A DNA stretch of 57,962 nt, taken from the IMG/VR virus record IMGVR_UViG_3300032291_002754, positions 1-57,962 of that record; one strand, written 5' to 3'. Shown here piece by piece: positions 16,002 through 24,151 of the stretch; within the stretch, counting starts at the first letter, position 1; the number at the start of each line of letters is the position of its first letter. A program made the position numbers and the translations under genes. The notes beneath the pieces were generated by a model. The model was not told the DNA's origin. It did not search any database and saw only the letters and a list, made by a program, of their open reading frames with translations. This DNA is from a virus.

Positions 16002-16940
16002 TTACGGCCCAAGCACTCTGTATGTCTTCATAGTCACCGGCTGTTCCTGTACGTCCGACACCACGGACACTTTCCCTGCTTCCTTGAATGTCGGCACTTC
16101 GTACGTGAAATCGACGTTGTCAACTCCGTCGCTAACGAGTTCGCACGTTGCGGAGTCGAACTTGTATTTAGGTACTTGGATGGTTCCGGTCTTGACTTCC
16201 GGTTCGTCTTCGACAACGCCTTCCGAAGGAACGTCTTCGGTTTCTTTGTTTATGATGCTTATATTATCCTCTACCTCAATGACGTTCCCGGTCATTCCGT
16301 ACTGGTTGACAATGTTGTTAATGACGTTAGTCACCAGTTGCTGTAGCGTCACAAACTCGTTGTTGTATTGAATGTTGAAGTTTTGCGTTGTCAGGTTCGT
16401 CGTGAACAGATTCTTGGTTGTCAGATTGTTGGTTGTCTGATTGTTGGTGATGGAGTTGTTGACGTTAACGTCGTTGCTGTAGTTGGTGACCGAATTGTTA
16501 ACGTCATAGTTGGTGGTCGATGGGCCAAGGTAGATATCGTTGCTGATTCTCCTCTGGTCGTAGTACTGACTGTTGTTATAGTCGCCCCAGTTATTCGTCT
16601 GCGAGGCGTCGATATTGGTGTCACCGAACGAAATATCGCCGCCGTGATATATGCTGTCGCCGTATGTGTAGTTGTCGCCGCCGTAAACAAACTGGTTTGA
16701 ATAGTTGTTGGGGTCCAGCATGTTTGGACTCCAGCCAACGTCGTTGTTGTTGTTGACCAGATACGTGTCGCCGTAACCTCCACCGGCAGGAACTCGCTTG
16801 GTTGGGTTGACCGTTATGCCTGCGCGCTGCGTGAGAGGCTGTCCGCAGTTGGCGAACGTCTGCAAGATCGCCTGTATGTCCTTTGGACCGGCAATGTTGG
16901 ACAGCGCGTTGGACAGCAATTCCGCTTGCGATGTGAACAT
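16002..16940 (-). CDS. Asn/Thr-rich fibre-like protein, 312 aa
   Basis: Residues about 60-190 are exceptionally Asn/Thr/Tyr-rich with a quasi-period of 5-7 residues (NNSITNNQTTNNLTTKNLFT, TNLTTQNFN). This pattern is typical of beta-helical or triple-stranded fibre shafts. A short hydrophobic coiled segment follows (VTLQQLVTNVINNIVNQYG), then an acidic linker and a mixed C-terminal domain. The start overlaps the nozzle gene stop (TAATG). Placement just after the tail nozzle gene suggests a tail-associated fibre or spike component. Confidence 0.6.
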   Translation of the reverse strand: MFTSQAELLSNALSNIAGPKDIQAILQTFANCGQPLTQRAGITVNPTKRVPAGGGYGDTYLVNNNNDVGWSPNMLDPNNYSNQFVYGGDNYTYGDSIYHGGDISFGDTNIDASQTNNWGDYNNSQYYDQRRISNDIYLGPSTTNYDVNNSVTNYSNDVNVNNSITNNQTTNNLTTKNLFTTNLTTQNFNIQYNNEFVTLQQLVTNVINNIVNQYGMTGNVIEVEDNISIINKETEDVPSEGVVEDEPEVKTGTIQVPKYKFDSATCELVSDGVDNVDFTYEVPTFKEAGKVSVVSDVQEQPVTMKTYRVLGP

Positions 16941-19315
16941 TACTGCGTGACCCCGGCAATCGTTACGCCGTAAAGAGCAACTCCGGACGCCACTTGCGAT
17001 CCGTCAAGGCCGACCGCCACATGCCTGTCGCCGCCGGCAGATCGGTCATCGAAGCGGCCCGAATACCTTGCCACCGCGTACCCAGTGCTGTCTGCGAGTG
17101 CAGAGCGCGTGCGGCTCATGTCCAGCACCGCAGCCGTAGAGCCTGTGGTGGTCTTGAAACCCTCGCCGCGGTCGGACACTACGGCGTTGGGGCTGGCGGC
17201 CGTGCTGCCGTTGTAGTTGACCGAGAGAGATAGGGGGGAAGACTCTTCCGTTGGCCGATACAGAACTCCCACATGGCGGGTGGGTTCATTGAGTACCGGG
17301 AAATTTCCTGTGCGAAACGCGAACGGGATGGGCGCGGCGGCGCCAGCATCCTGCGCCCCCTGTGCCGGTGTGTGCAGCGCGCCGCTGGAAGTGCCGTATA
17401 TCGCAGACTGCTGGCCTGCCAAGCTGGAGACGCAACCGGCGGTCATGCCCACAGAATACGTTTCCTCCCACCATGCCTTCGTAGTGACGCAATAGCACAG
17501 CGCACGTTTCGGAGAACCAGCGTCACCCACCTTGTGGTAAAACATCCGCACGGTCCTGGAGGCAGGCTCGCACTCCACAAAGAACTCTGCGCTCCGAGAG
17601 AAGTCGATGATGCGGTTCCTCCAGTAGTCATCTACGGCTACTGAAAGCGGCTCGGCGTTAGAGCCGTCGAATGCGTACAGGCCAAGAGAATCGGCCATGT
17701 ACAGCACACCCTCCATCGCGCACCAGCACTGGGCGTTAAGCAGGCCGCGGTGGCTCATGAGCGTGACGCTAGCGTCAATGACCGGCTGCGACACGTACAT
17801 GATGCGATACAGATGGCGCCTCTGGGCAACAACCAGCATCGAACCAAACGGGGCAAGTCCTACGATTGCGTCCTGTTCGCCGCTGTTCTCCTGCAAAACA
17901 ATTTCGTTGGTGTCCGGAACGGATTCCGGCTCATCAATCTCCGAGAACAGAAGGCTGTTTGGATTGTTGCCAGTGGTGTCGCCGGCATACCAAGCGCGGT
18001 CTTGGAATACAACGGCAAGAGACATGGTTGTCGGCGGCACTGTGAATCGCCGCGCGTTGAGTTGTCCGGACGGCAGGGTGATCGGCATGTACATGTACTC
18101 ATCGCGGTTGCGGTCGATGAGCATCGCATCCGACAGAGTGTCAACGTAGGTGGTAGGCAGGACTCCATCCACCTTGCTGAGTACCGCCACGCGGTAGAGA
18201 ACGACCGCTTGATCGGCCGACGTGCGGAACAACTCCACCTTGTCGGCGCGAACGTCCGCGCTGGAATTGCTCCAGTTCCAGGTAAAAGAAGTCGCTCCGT
18301 TGTCGGCAACAACCTCAACTAGTTCTGTGATGTTGGATGGAATCGGGCCACCTTCCGACTCGGGGGTGGTGTCGCGATAGCGAACAGCGCACCGATACTT
18401 GCCCAGCATGGGTGACCGCAGCCGCGCAATTGCAGCCGCAGGAGTGGGTACGGCCGTAACCGTGGGGATATCGTAAAAGAGTCCCGGGTTGACGATCTCA
18501 ACGCGGTCCAATGCGCCGCTGGTGGTGTTGGCATAGGCGTATGCCACGGCGCTCGCGGCAGGATTCGTCAGGGACGTGAATGTCAGCGGGATCTTCCCAG
18601 CAAACCCAGTCCCGCCGGAAGTGATGCTGATGGCCGACAGCGACCACTGCATGAAGCACGTACCGGCTGCGGATGTTCCGGTCGATCCAGTGATCGCCAC
18701 GGTCGCGCCCGTAGTGAATCCTGTGCCGCCGTACATTAAGTTGACAGAGGACACAGAATCGTTGTTCATGCTGTCCACGTAGACCGTGGCGACAGGGGTG
18801 TTGCTTGGGCCAAACCGCGCCGTCGCGCCATTCACATATCCCGTGCCGGCGTTTGTGATAACGACAGACTGAACTGAGCCGACCATTACAGGCACAAACG
18901 ATGCACCGGACGCCTGCCCACCGCTGAACACTACGGTTGGTGGAGACTGATACCCAGCGCCGCCGCCAAACACAATGACCCCATCAACGCCTTCGCCCTT
19001 CAGAGCCGCCCTTCCGGTCGCGGCAGTGGTTGCTGCACCCACAAACGTAACCGTGGGAGGCGTGTAGTACCCGTCTCCACGGGTTGTCATTTGAACGGAA
19101 GCGACTGTTTTGTAGGTGGACGTAGTCCCAGCGGCTGTCACCGAAACAGAGGATGGTGGCGTGATCCCAATCGGCTCTACGGCTGTGCTGGCGCCGTCCC
19201 ACCGAAACCCGCGACCGTATCCGTTCACGCCATAGATGTATCGGTGACGCCCCTTGAATACCGTGATAGGGGCGGTAGACGCCATGTTCACGCCAGTGAG
19301 TTGCGTCAGTTTCAT
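16940..19315 (-). CDS. Tail nozzle protein (T7 gp12-like beta-propeller)
   Basis: 791 residues. Around residues 440-560 the sequence shows the family hallmarks LLFSEIDEPESVPD, GLAPFGSMLVVAQRRHLYRI and GLYAFDGSNAEPLSV, typical of the propeller of podovirus tail nozzle (tubular B) proteins. N-terminal residues 60-300 contain five or so beta repeats of the form ITNAGTGY / GGTGF / GGGAGYQSPPTV, common in tail appendages. It closes the tail tube below the adaptor. The first part of the usual domain is encoded separately in the 90-aa gene just upstream, overlapping by ATGA. Confidence 0.78.
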   Translation of the reverse strand: MKLTQLTGVNMASTAPITVFKGRHRYIYGVNGYGRGFRWDGASTAVEPIGITPPSSVSVTAAGTTSTYKTVASVQMTTRGDGYYTPPTVTFVGAATTAATGRAALKGEGVDGVIVFGGGAGYQSPPTVVFSGGQASGASFVPVMVGSVQSVVITNAGTGYVNGATARFGPSNTPVATVYVDSMNNDSVSSVNLMYGGTGFTTGATVAITGSTGTSAAGTCFMQWSLSAISITSGGTGFAGKIPLTFTSLTNPAASAVAYAYANTTSGALDRVEIVNPGLFYDIPTVTAVPTPAAAIARLRSPMLGKYRCAVRYRDTTPESEGGPIPSNITELVEVVADNGATSFTWNWSNSSADVRADKVELFRTSADQAVVLYRVAVLSKVDGVLPTTYVDTLSDAMLIDRNRDEYMYMPITLPSGQLNARRFTVPPTTMSLAVVFQDRAWYAGDTTGNNPNSLLFSEIDEPESVPDTNEIVLQENSGEQDAIVGLAPFGSMLVVAQRRHLYRIMYVSQPVIDASVTLMSHRGLLNAQCWCAMEGVLYMADSLGLYAFDGSNAEPLSVAVDDYWRNRIIDFSRSAEFFVECEPASRTVRMFYHKVGDAGSPKRALCYCVTTKAWWEETYSVGMTAGCVSSLAGQQSAIYGTSSGALHTPAQGAQDAGAAAPIPFAFRTGNFPVLNEPTRHVGVLYRPTEESSPLSLSVNYNGSTAASPNAVVSDRGEGFKTTTGSTAAVLDMSRTRSALADSTGYAVARYSGRFDDRSAGGDRHVAVGLDGSQVASGVALYGVTIAGVTQ

Positions 19316-19584
19316 GACGATGCCCTCACAGCGTAGAGTTCGCCGGCCGCGTTCTGGTACAGGATGTTTTCGATGCCGCTCGCGGCCTGCACTCTCGCCA
19401 TGGCGCGGATGGGCCGCGTGTTGCCCTCGCTGCTAGCGTAGGAATGCGCGGTCATGGCGCTGCGCACGACAAGCTGACCGGGGGTCAAGACTTGCAGATT
19501 GACTTGCGTCACTGCCGCTCCAGGCGGTATTGCGTACGGGGAGGCATTGGTGACCAAGCCAGCCCACTTGTCGATGATGATCAT
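19312..19584 (-). CDS. Split N-terminal piece of tail nozzle protein, 90 aa
   Basis: MIIIDKWAGLVTNASPYAIP, then PGAAVTQVNLQVLTPGQLVV, matches the usual N-terminus of nozzle proteins, which continue into the beta-propeller. Here a stop overlaps the 791-aa gene start by ATGA, so the two are translated as coupled halves. The start overlaps the adaptor stop by TAATG. Either a stable split or an ancestral fission; no frameshift is needed to explain it. Confidence 0.68.
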   Translation of the reverse strand: MIIIDKWAGLVTNASPYAIPPGAAVTQVNLQVLTPGQLVVRSAMTAHSYASSEGNTRPIRAMARVQAASGIENILYQNAAGELYAVRASS

Positions 19585-20696
19585 TAGCCTTGGTCCGGCA
19601 TGATGGGGGAACGCCAGCCGAATGCGTCCCATATGATTCGCGACGGCGAGTACGCTGTGTGCAGGCTGTCCGACTCCATGGCGAGCCGCAAATCCCGCTG
19701 GTACAACTGCACTGCGCCTTCAAGTTTTTGCCCTCGCATGCGGGCCAGCCAGTATTCGCAGATGCTGTACAGCGCGTTCTCCATCCCTTGGGAAACGTCC
19801 GCGGGATCGGAGATGAGATACTTCACGCTGGACGCGGTGTACGCGGAATCCATTGTCAGCGATGTTGGGCTGGCAACGGCCGTCACGCGGGCCTCATGCA
19901 TCATCGGCGTCAATGAGGCGTCGTTTCCTGGGTGGTCGGATGCCGTGCCGAAACGGATGACAGAACCCACCATTGCGCTTGTGAAGGACGTGCCAACCCC
20001 AGTTACGGTTGTCCCGGCCGCGCTGACGGTGCCGGCTCGGTTCACGGTTTCATGCCCAGACCTCACCATGGGCCTTGGGGTTCTGCGGTAGGTGAAATCA
20101 AGCGTTTGGTACTGCCGCAAAACGCCGACAACACGCACTGCCCAGTGGCCTTTAAACGGGATGACAGACCAATAGGACGGCGGGTTGACCGTTGTCTGCG
20201 AGGCATCCAGTTTGTAGATGGCGTCTTGATCCACGTAGTGGTAGTGCGCCCAGCCAGTCTCATCGATTGGGGTGTTGAGGTTTCTGAAATCGGCTGGCAG
20301 GGGGTAGTCAATGCGATACACGCTGGCGGGATGCGCAGTTATGGCCGTACCGTCTGGAAAGGGCAGGGCGGCGTCCAGCGTCAAGACGGTATCGCTGACT
20401 CGCGCTGCAATCTTGGAGGTGACCAAGCCAATTCGGATGCGATAATCCGCCGCATCCGCAGGGAACGCTGGGCCGCTAACCTTGGTGACCGTCAGTCCGT
20501 TGACAGTCACAGTGCCGTTCCACTGGTCTTCAAACAGAATTCGGCAATTGGTGTAGTAGTGCTGCCAGTCCTTGATCCAAGACAACTCCCTGTACCCGCG
20601 CTGCACGGCGGCGCGGATGTCGCGCTGCTCGGCGTCTTGCGGGCCACCGAAAGAGCTTGTGATGAGGTGTTCGACTAGGTCGAAATACGTGATCAT
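19584..20696 (-). CDS. Head-tail adaptor / tail tubular protein A (gp11-like)
   Basis: 370 residues. An N-terminal helical bundle (YFDLVEHLITSSFGGPQDA, DIRAAVQRGYRELSWIKDW) is followed by a beta insert with an Ig-like or RIFT character, then a C-terminal helix region containing GMENALYSICEYWLARMRGQ. This helix-barrel-helix order matches podovirus adaptor proteins that join the portal to the nozzle. Next to the nozzle genes. Its ATG overlaps the stop of a 22-aa membrane microprotein (ATGA). Confidence 0.72.
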   Translation of the reverse strand: MITYFDLVEHLITSSFGGPQDAEQRDIRAAVQRGYRELSWIKDWQHYYTNCRILFEDQWNGTVTVNGLTVTKVSGPAFPADAADYRIRIGLVTSKIAARVSDTVLTLDAALPFPDGTAITAHPASVYRIDYPLPADFRNLNTPIDETGWAHYHYVDQDAIYKLDASQTTVNPPSYWSVIPFKGHWAVRVVGVLRQYQTLDFTYRRTPRPMVRSGHETVNRAGTVSAAGTTVTGVGTSFTSAMVGSVIRFGTASDHPGNDASLTPMMHEARVTAVASPTSLTMDSAYTASSVKYLISDPADVSQGMENALYSICEYWLARMRGQKLEGAVQLYQRDLRLAMESDSLHTAYSPSRIIWDAFGWRSPIMPDQG

Positions 20697-20761
20697 TTTC
20701 GGAGTGCCAGTACAAAAACGGCAACGCCTAGCAGAAGAAGGATGAGGTGTTCAAATCCCAT
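20693..20761 (-). CDS. 22-residue membrane microprotein
   Basis: MGFEHLILLLLGVAVFVLA then LRK: a nearly complete hydrophobic helix with a short positive tail. GAGAGGAG lies about 10 nt upstream and the stop overlaps the adaptor start by ATGA. Too short for standard callers. Function unknown; the size and topology resemble holin-like or host-membrane-modulating peptides. Confidence 0.6.
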   Translation of the reverse strand: MGFEHLILLLLGVAVFVLALRK

Positions 20762-20821
20762 GGCAAATACTCCTCTCAACTAGTGTCCTTCAGCCAGGGC
20801 CTTGGAAGCGTACGTCGGACC

Positions 20822-21082
20822 TTACGGGAGTCCCTGCAACACCGCCGCCGGGTCGGCCCCTAGCACCTCGCGTAGCCGTTCCTCTGCTTGGGCCTGCGTG
20901 TAGTCGCCCGCTGCGTCATAGTCCGCGCCGCTCCACAGCGTGACCCGCGTGGTCACTGGAATCAGCATGGCGTAGACCTTCTTGTCATCGGCAACGTCAA
21001 GCAGAGCGAAGCCGAACGCCTGCCTCGTCAGAGTCTGTCCGTTTCGGAGCCGAACGGTAATAGGAGATGGAAATACGAACAT
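20822..21082 (-). CDS. Hypothetical protein, 86 aa
   Basis: MFVFPSPITVRLRNGQTLTR and following is beta-rich, with a helical C-terminus (QAQAEERLREVLGADPAAVL). Similar small proteins occur between tail genes in podoviruses. No motif recognised. The 60-base gap downstream holds the microprotein's ribosome site and an ACTAGTGTC sequence (20779-20787). Confidence 0.6.
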   Translation of the reverse strand: MFVFPSPITVRLRNGQTLTRQAFGFALLDVADDKKVYAMLIPVTTRVTLWSGADYDAAGDYTQAQAEERLREVLGADPAAVLQGLP

Positions 21083-21125
21083 CTGGCATCCTCTCTAGGT
21101 TACTCGCACCCGCCAGGGCCGGTCA

Positions 21126-23249
21126 TCAGCAGCACGCTTCGTATGAAATAACTTCAAAATACTCGCCGCAATTTCCGTCCGCGTACACGGTGCCGTAGTC
21201 GCAGCCTTGGCACTCATCGCGGATGTAGGTTCCATAGGGTTCGCAGGATGGAGGTGCCGCCGGAAAGCAGAAGGTTGTGGCTGTGTTGGCTGGCGGTTGG
21301 GACGGAGGAGTGAACGGTCCGCAATACAAGCACGCTTTCGTGACTCTCAGGCCGTCCATGTAGCCGTCGAACTGCCAAAGACCGCTTGTTTCCAAATTTC
21401 CGACGAGCGATCCTTGAGGCTGAGACAGGCTTGCAAGCCAGTTGCCGCTGTCAACTATCTGGCCGTTCAGAAACAGTGTCGCATAGCCGCCGTTTCTCGT
21501 AACGGCAACGTGACACCACTGCCCTAGTGGGACTGCGGTTGAACTGAAAAGCGGGCTTCCGCCCACGTTTGCTTGATCTGCAATAAGAAACCCTGTGGAA
21601 TCAATCGCCAGCGCCAAACCGCCACCCGGCTGTCCGAAAATGCCGCCTTGCCCCGAGCCAACCCTGTGAATCCACGCTTCAACCGTGAAGTCTCCTGACC
21701 CGAGCGCAAGGTTAGGAGCATTCTGAAAGGTTATGTACGTCCCGCTGAATCTCGCAGCCCCGCTACCAAACTTTTTTTCCGTGCTGCTGATGGCGACGGC
21801 CCCCGCCGGGAATGATGCCTGCACGGCATCAATTCCATCATCTACGAACGACCCATCGAAGTTGAGCAACAGGCTGGCGGTATACGTTCCCGGTACGGGC
21901 GTTGCGGTAACGGAGAGCGGGGCAGCGGGAGGGGTAAATGGACCGGCGTATACTGCCAGACCCTTTACGAAGCGGAGATCATCGATGTGGCCTCCGACAG
22001 GCGAATCGCTGCCGTCACTGGCACTACCGATCTGAAGGGCGGCGCTCGCGTAGGTGACGTTGCACGGCGCGGCGTCACCGAGCGGAATGCCATCAACGAA
22101 CGCGCGAATTGCGTTCCCGTTGCGGCATACCGCTACGTGATACCACACGTTGGGCGACGGAACCCACGAACGAATCAACTGGTTTTCTAGTCGGTCGGAA
22201 ACGACAAGAGACTGATAGTTGTATTTGCCAGCATCGTAATAGATCGACAGCCCGCCGAACGTGCTGAAGTTCAGAATCGTCGCCGTGTCTTCCCCTGTCG
22301 GCGTGGCGTCAAACCGAACCCAGCACTCCGCTGTAAAACTTGAGTTACCCGGCGACAGCGAGTTTGGCGAAGCAACCGTCGCATAGTTTTCGCCACCGTC
22401 CGGGAAGTACCCCGCACCGCTGCCGAACTTCTTCGTCGCCGTGCTGATTGCGGCACTGCCAACTGAAGTGACTGTCACAGGACTTGGTGAAGAATCCGCG
22501 AACGACCCGTCGAAGTTGATCAGCAGGGACGCCTCCCTCTCCACCGGCACAGGCGTGGCGTAAGCAGAGAGCGGCGAGGCGGGCGGAATGAACGGGCCTT
22601 CGTAAACAGCCAGACCCTTTACAATTCTAACCTCATCAATGTAACCATTGGCAGTTGCATGATTAGGTAGCCCGCCAACTGCATGTGCGCCGGTTGGCGA
22701 TCTGAGGTTCACCGAAGACTGGTACTCATTCACCTTCTGTCCGTCAATAAAAAATCGGAATACGTTGCCGCTTCTGGTTGCCGCAAGGTGATACCACCGA
22801 TTCGCCTCCGGGAGCGGAACAAAACTCACATTTATCCAATAATTAGCGTCATAGCCTTGAGTCAGTAAGATTGCGCCCTCATTTGTCTGGCTCATTCGCA
22901 CTTGGGCGTAACTGACTTGATCGGCGTTGATTGCAATGATGTTGCTTCCAGTGACGAGGTCTAGCGGTCGCCACCAAAGTTCAACTGTCCAATCGCCAGA
23001 CTGAAGGTTCAAGACAGGCGAATCTTGCACCGTCAGGCACCCTTCTGCAACAAACGAAGCACTGCCAGAGCCATGCCTAAACTCTGTTGTGCTGATTGTG
23101 GCGTTTGACCCGGCAGATACTGCCAAATTATTGTTTGACGAGTCATTGAAGTTCCCGTCGAAGTGAAGGAGCAGGCTCGCGGGTGTGCCTGTCGGCGCAG
23201 CCGCAGCAGCGGCACGTTTGGGTCGCAGCCTTTTGGGCGACATGGCCAT
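21126..23249 (-). CDS. Triple LamG/ConA-like tail protein, probable receptor binding
   Basis: 707 residues. Three consecutive domains of about 210-220 residues start with ASLLLHFDGNFNDSS, EASLLINFDGSFADSS and TASLLLNFDGSFVDDG. Each contains a D/E-W-T-V-E-L/C-W strand, a W-Y/C-H-V/L-A strand, and ends with GYIDEVRIVKGLAVYEGPF-like sequence. This is the concanavalin/LamG jelly-roll common in phage carbohydrate-recognition proteins. After the third copy the last 40 residues are Cys-rich (CEPYG, DECQGCDYG, CGEYFEV, ACC) and may form a disulfide or metal-bound tip. Divergence between copies suggests old duplication. Confidence 0.78.
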   Translation of the reverse strand: MAMSPKRLRPKRAAAAAAPTGTPASLLLHFDGNFNDSSNNNLAVSAGSNATISTTEFRHGSGSASFVAEGCLTVQDSPVLNLQSGDWTVELWWRPLDLVTGSNIIAINADQVSYAQVRMSQTNEGAILLTQGYDANYWINVSFVPLPEANRWYHLAATRSGNVFRFFIDGQKVNEYQSSVNLRSPTGAHAVGGLPNHATANGYIDEVRIVKGLAVYEGPFIPPASPLSAYATPVPVEREASLLINFDGSFADSSPSPVTVTSVGSAAISTATKKFGSGAGYFPDGGENYATVASPNSLSPGNSSFTAECWVRFDATPTGEDTATILNFSTFGGLSIYYDAGKYNYQSLVVSDRLENQLIRSWVPSPNVWYHVAVCRNGNAIRAFVDGIPLGDAAPCNVTYASAALQIGSASDGSDSPVGGHIDDLRFVKGLAVYAGPFTPPAAPLSVTATPVPGTYTASLLLNFDGSFVDDGIDAVQASFPAGAVAISSTEKKFGSGAARFSGTYITFQNAPNLALGSGDFTVEAWIHRVGSGQGGIFGQPGGGLALAIDSTGFLIADQANVGGSPLFSSTAVPLGQWCHVAVTRNGGYATLFLNGQIVDSGNWLASLSQPQGSLVGNLETSGLWQFDGYMDGLRVTKACLYCGPFTPPSQPPANTATTFCFPAAPPSCEPYGTYIRDECQGCDYGTVYADGNCGEYFEVISYEACC

Positions 23250-23255
23250 ATGCCA

Positions 23256-23585
23256 CTAGCCCTTCAAAAAGACTGTGGCGTTGGCTGGCGTCCCTGCCGA
23301 TGCCGTGATGACAATGCACGGTACGCCGTAGCACTCATCCGGCAGTTGGACGCACACATTGGATGCAGTGGCTGACGCGGTGACGGCAGAACCGTCCGGC
23401 TTCGTCATCGGGAACACAGCGCCACCGGGCTGGACGGCCGCGTGAAACGTGAGAGTCGCAGACGTGCTGCCGGCCCAGAACACACTTCCGCCAGCGTATC
23501 GCTGCGATGGAATGACGCTGGTGGTCTGCGTACTTCCAGTGATTGTCACCACTTGGGTGGTGCAGTAGCGTTCGATTTCGATCAT
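23256..23585 (-). CDS. Small beta-rich protein, 109 aa
   Basis: MIEIERYCTTQVVTITGST followed by alternating Thr/Ser/Ala-rich strands and two late Cys (DECYGVPC). Looks like a single beta-sandwich domain. It overlaps the 189-aa gene stop by ATGA and precedes the LamG protein, so a small head or tail decoration role is plausible; no family recognised. Confidence 0.6.
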   Translation of the reverse strand: MIEIERYCTTQVVTITGSTQTTSVIPSQRYAGGSVFWAGSTSATLTFHAAVQPGGAVFPMTKPDGSAVTASATASNVCVQLPDECYGVPCIVITASAGTPANATVFLKG

Positions 23586-24151
23586 TTGGCTTCCTTCCTC
23601 TTGGTTGGGTGTGCGTGTTTGCTGATCACCATTTCGCGAAGCTCTTCGCGCTTCTTGCCTGGGTGCAGTTTTTGATACCGCGCCACTTCCTCCTTGACGA
23701 TCCGTTCGTTGAGTACTTTTCTCTGCGGTGGAACTGGCGTTCCCTTGTGCGTTACTGCGCCATCCACTGTCAGATTGCGGTCGCGCGCCACCCGCAATAT
23801 GTCGCCTGTGCTGTCAACCCAAGCCGCAGGGTCTTTGAACCCCCTATGGTCGGCCAGACCGCCCACGTACACCTTGCCTGTAGGATTAATGCCCGCCGAC
23901 CGCGCTTGCGAAAGCATTCGCTTCGCTTGGAAATCGGGCATGTCATCTAGTTGCTGGTTGTTCAGCCGCCCCTCCATGAAGGCCCTGTCAGACCCACGCG
24001 TTCCAGGCGGCGTCTGGAGGGCGACCATGATTGCAAAACGCTCTGTTGCTCCGTTTGCCAGCGCGCTCTGGTAGATTCGGGCGGCGGCAGGGCCGGCGTC
24101 ACTGATTTCCCGGGGGAGGGGGTCCATCGGGCGGTCCTTGCGGAGGGCCAT
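23582..24151 (-). CDS. Hypothetical protein, 189 aa
   Basis: Segments ARIYQSALANGATERFAIMVA, LNNQQLDDMPDFQAKRMLSQ and GINPTGKVYVGGLADHRGF suggest a small alpha/beta fold. The end is highly basic (KKREELREMVISKHAHPTKRKEAK region). The start lies 53 bases inside the portal gene's 3' end. A DNA-facing role at the portal is conceivable but not shown. Confidence 0.6.
   Translation of the reverse strand: MALRKDRPMDPLPREISDAGPAAARIYQSALANGATERFAIMVALQTPPGTRGSDRAFMEGRLNNQQLDDMPDFQAKRMLSQARSAGINPTGKVYVGGLADHRGFKDPAAWVDSTGDILRVARDRNLTVDGAVTHKGTPVPPQRKVLNERIVKEEVARYQKLHPGKKREELREMVISKHAHPTKRKEAK

Noticed and set aside
20741-20762. Possible tRNA T-loop (GTTCAAATCCC)
   Set aside because: The flanking bases do not form a 5-bp T-stem or acceptor; the sequence encodes the start of the 22-aa membrane microprotein.
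21126-23249. Diversity-generating retroelement target
   Set aside because: No reverse transcriptase and no template/variable repeat pair was seen; the three domain copies look like ordinary duplication.
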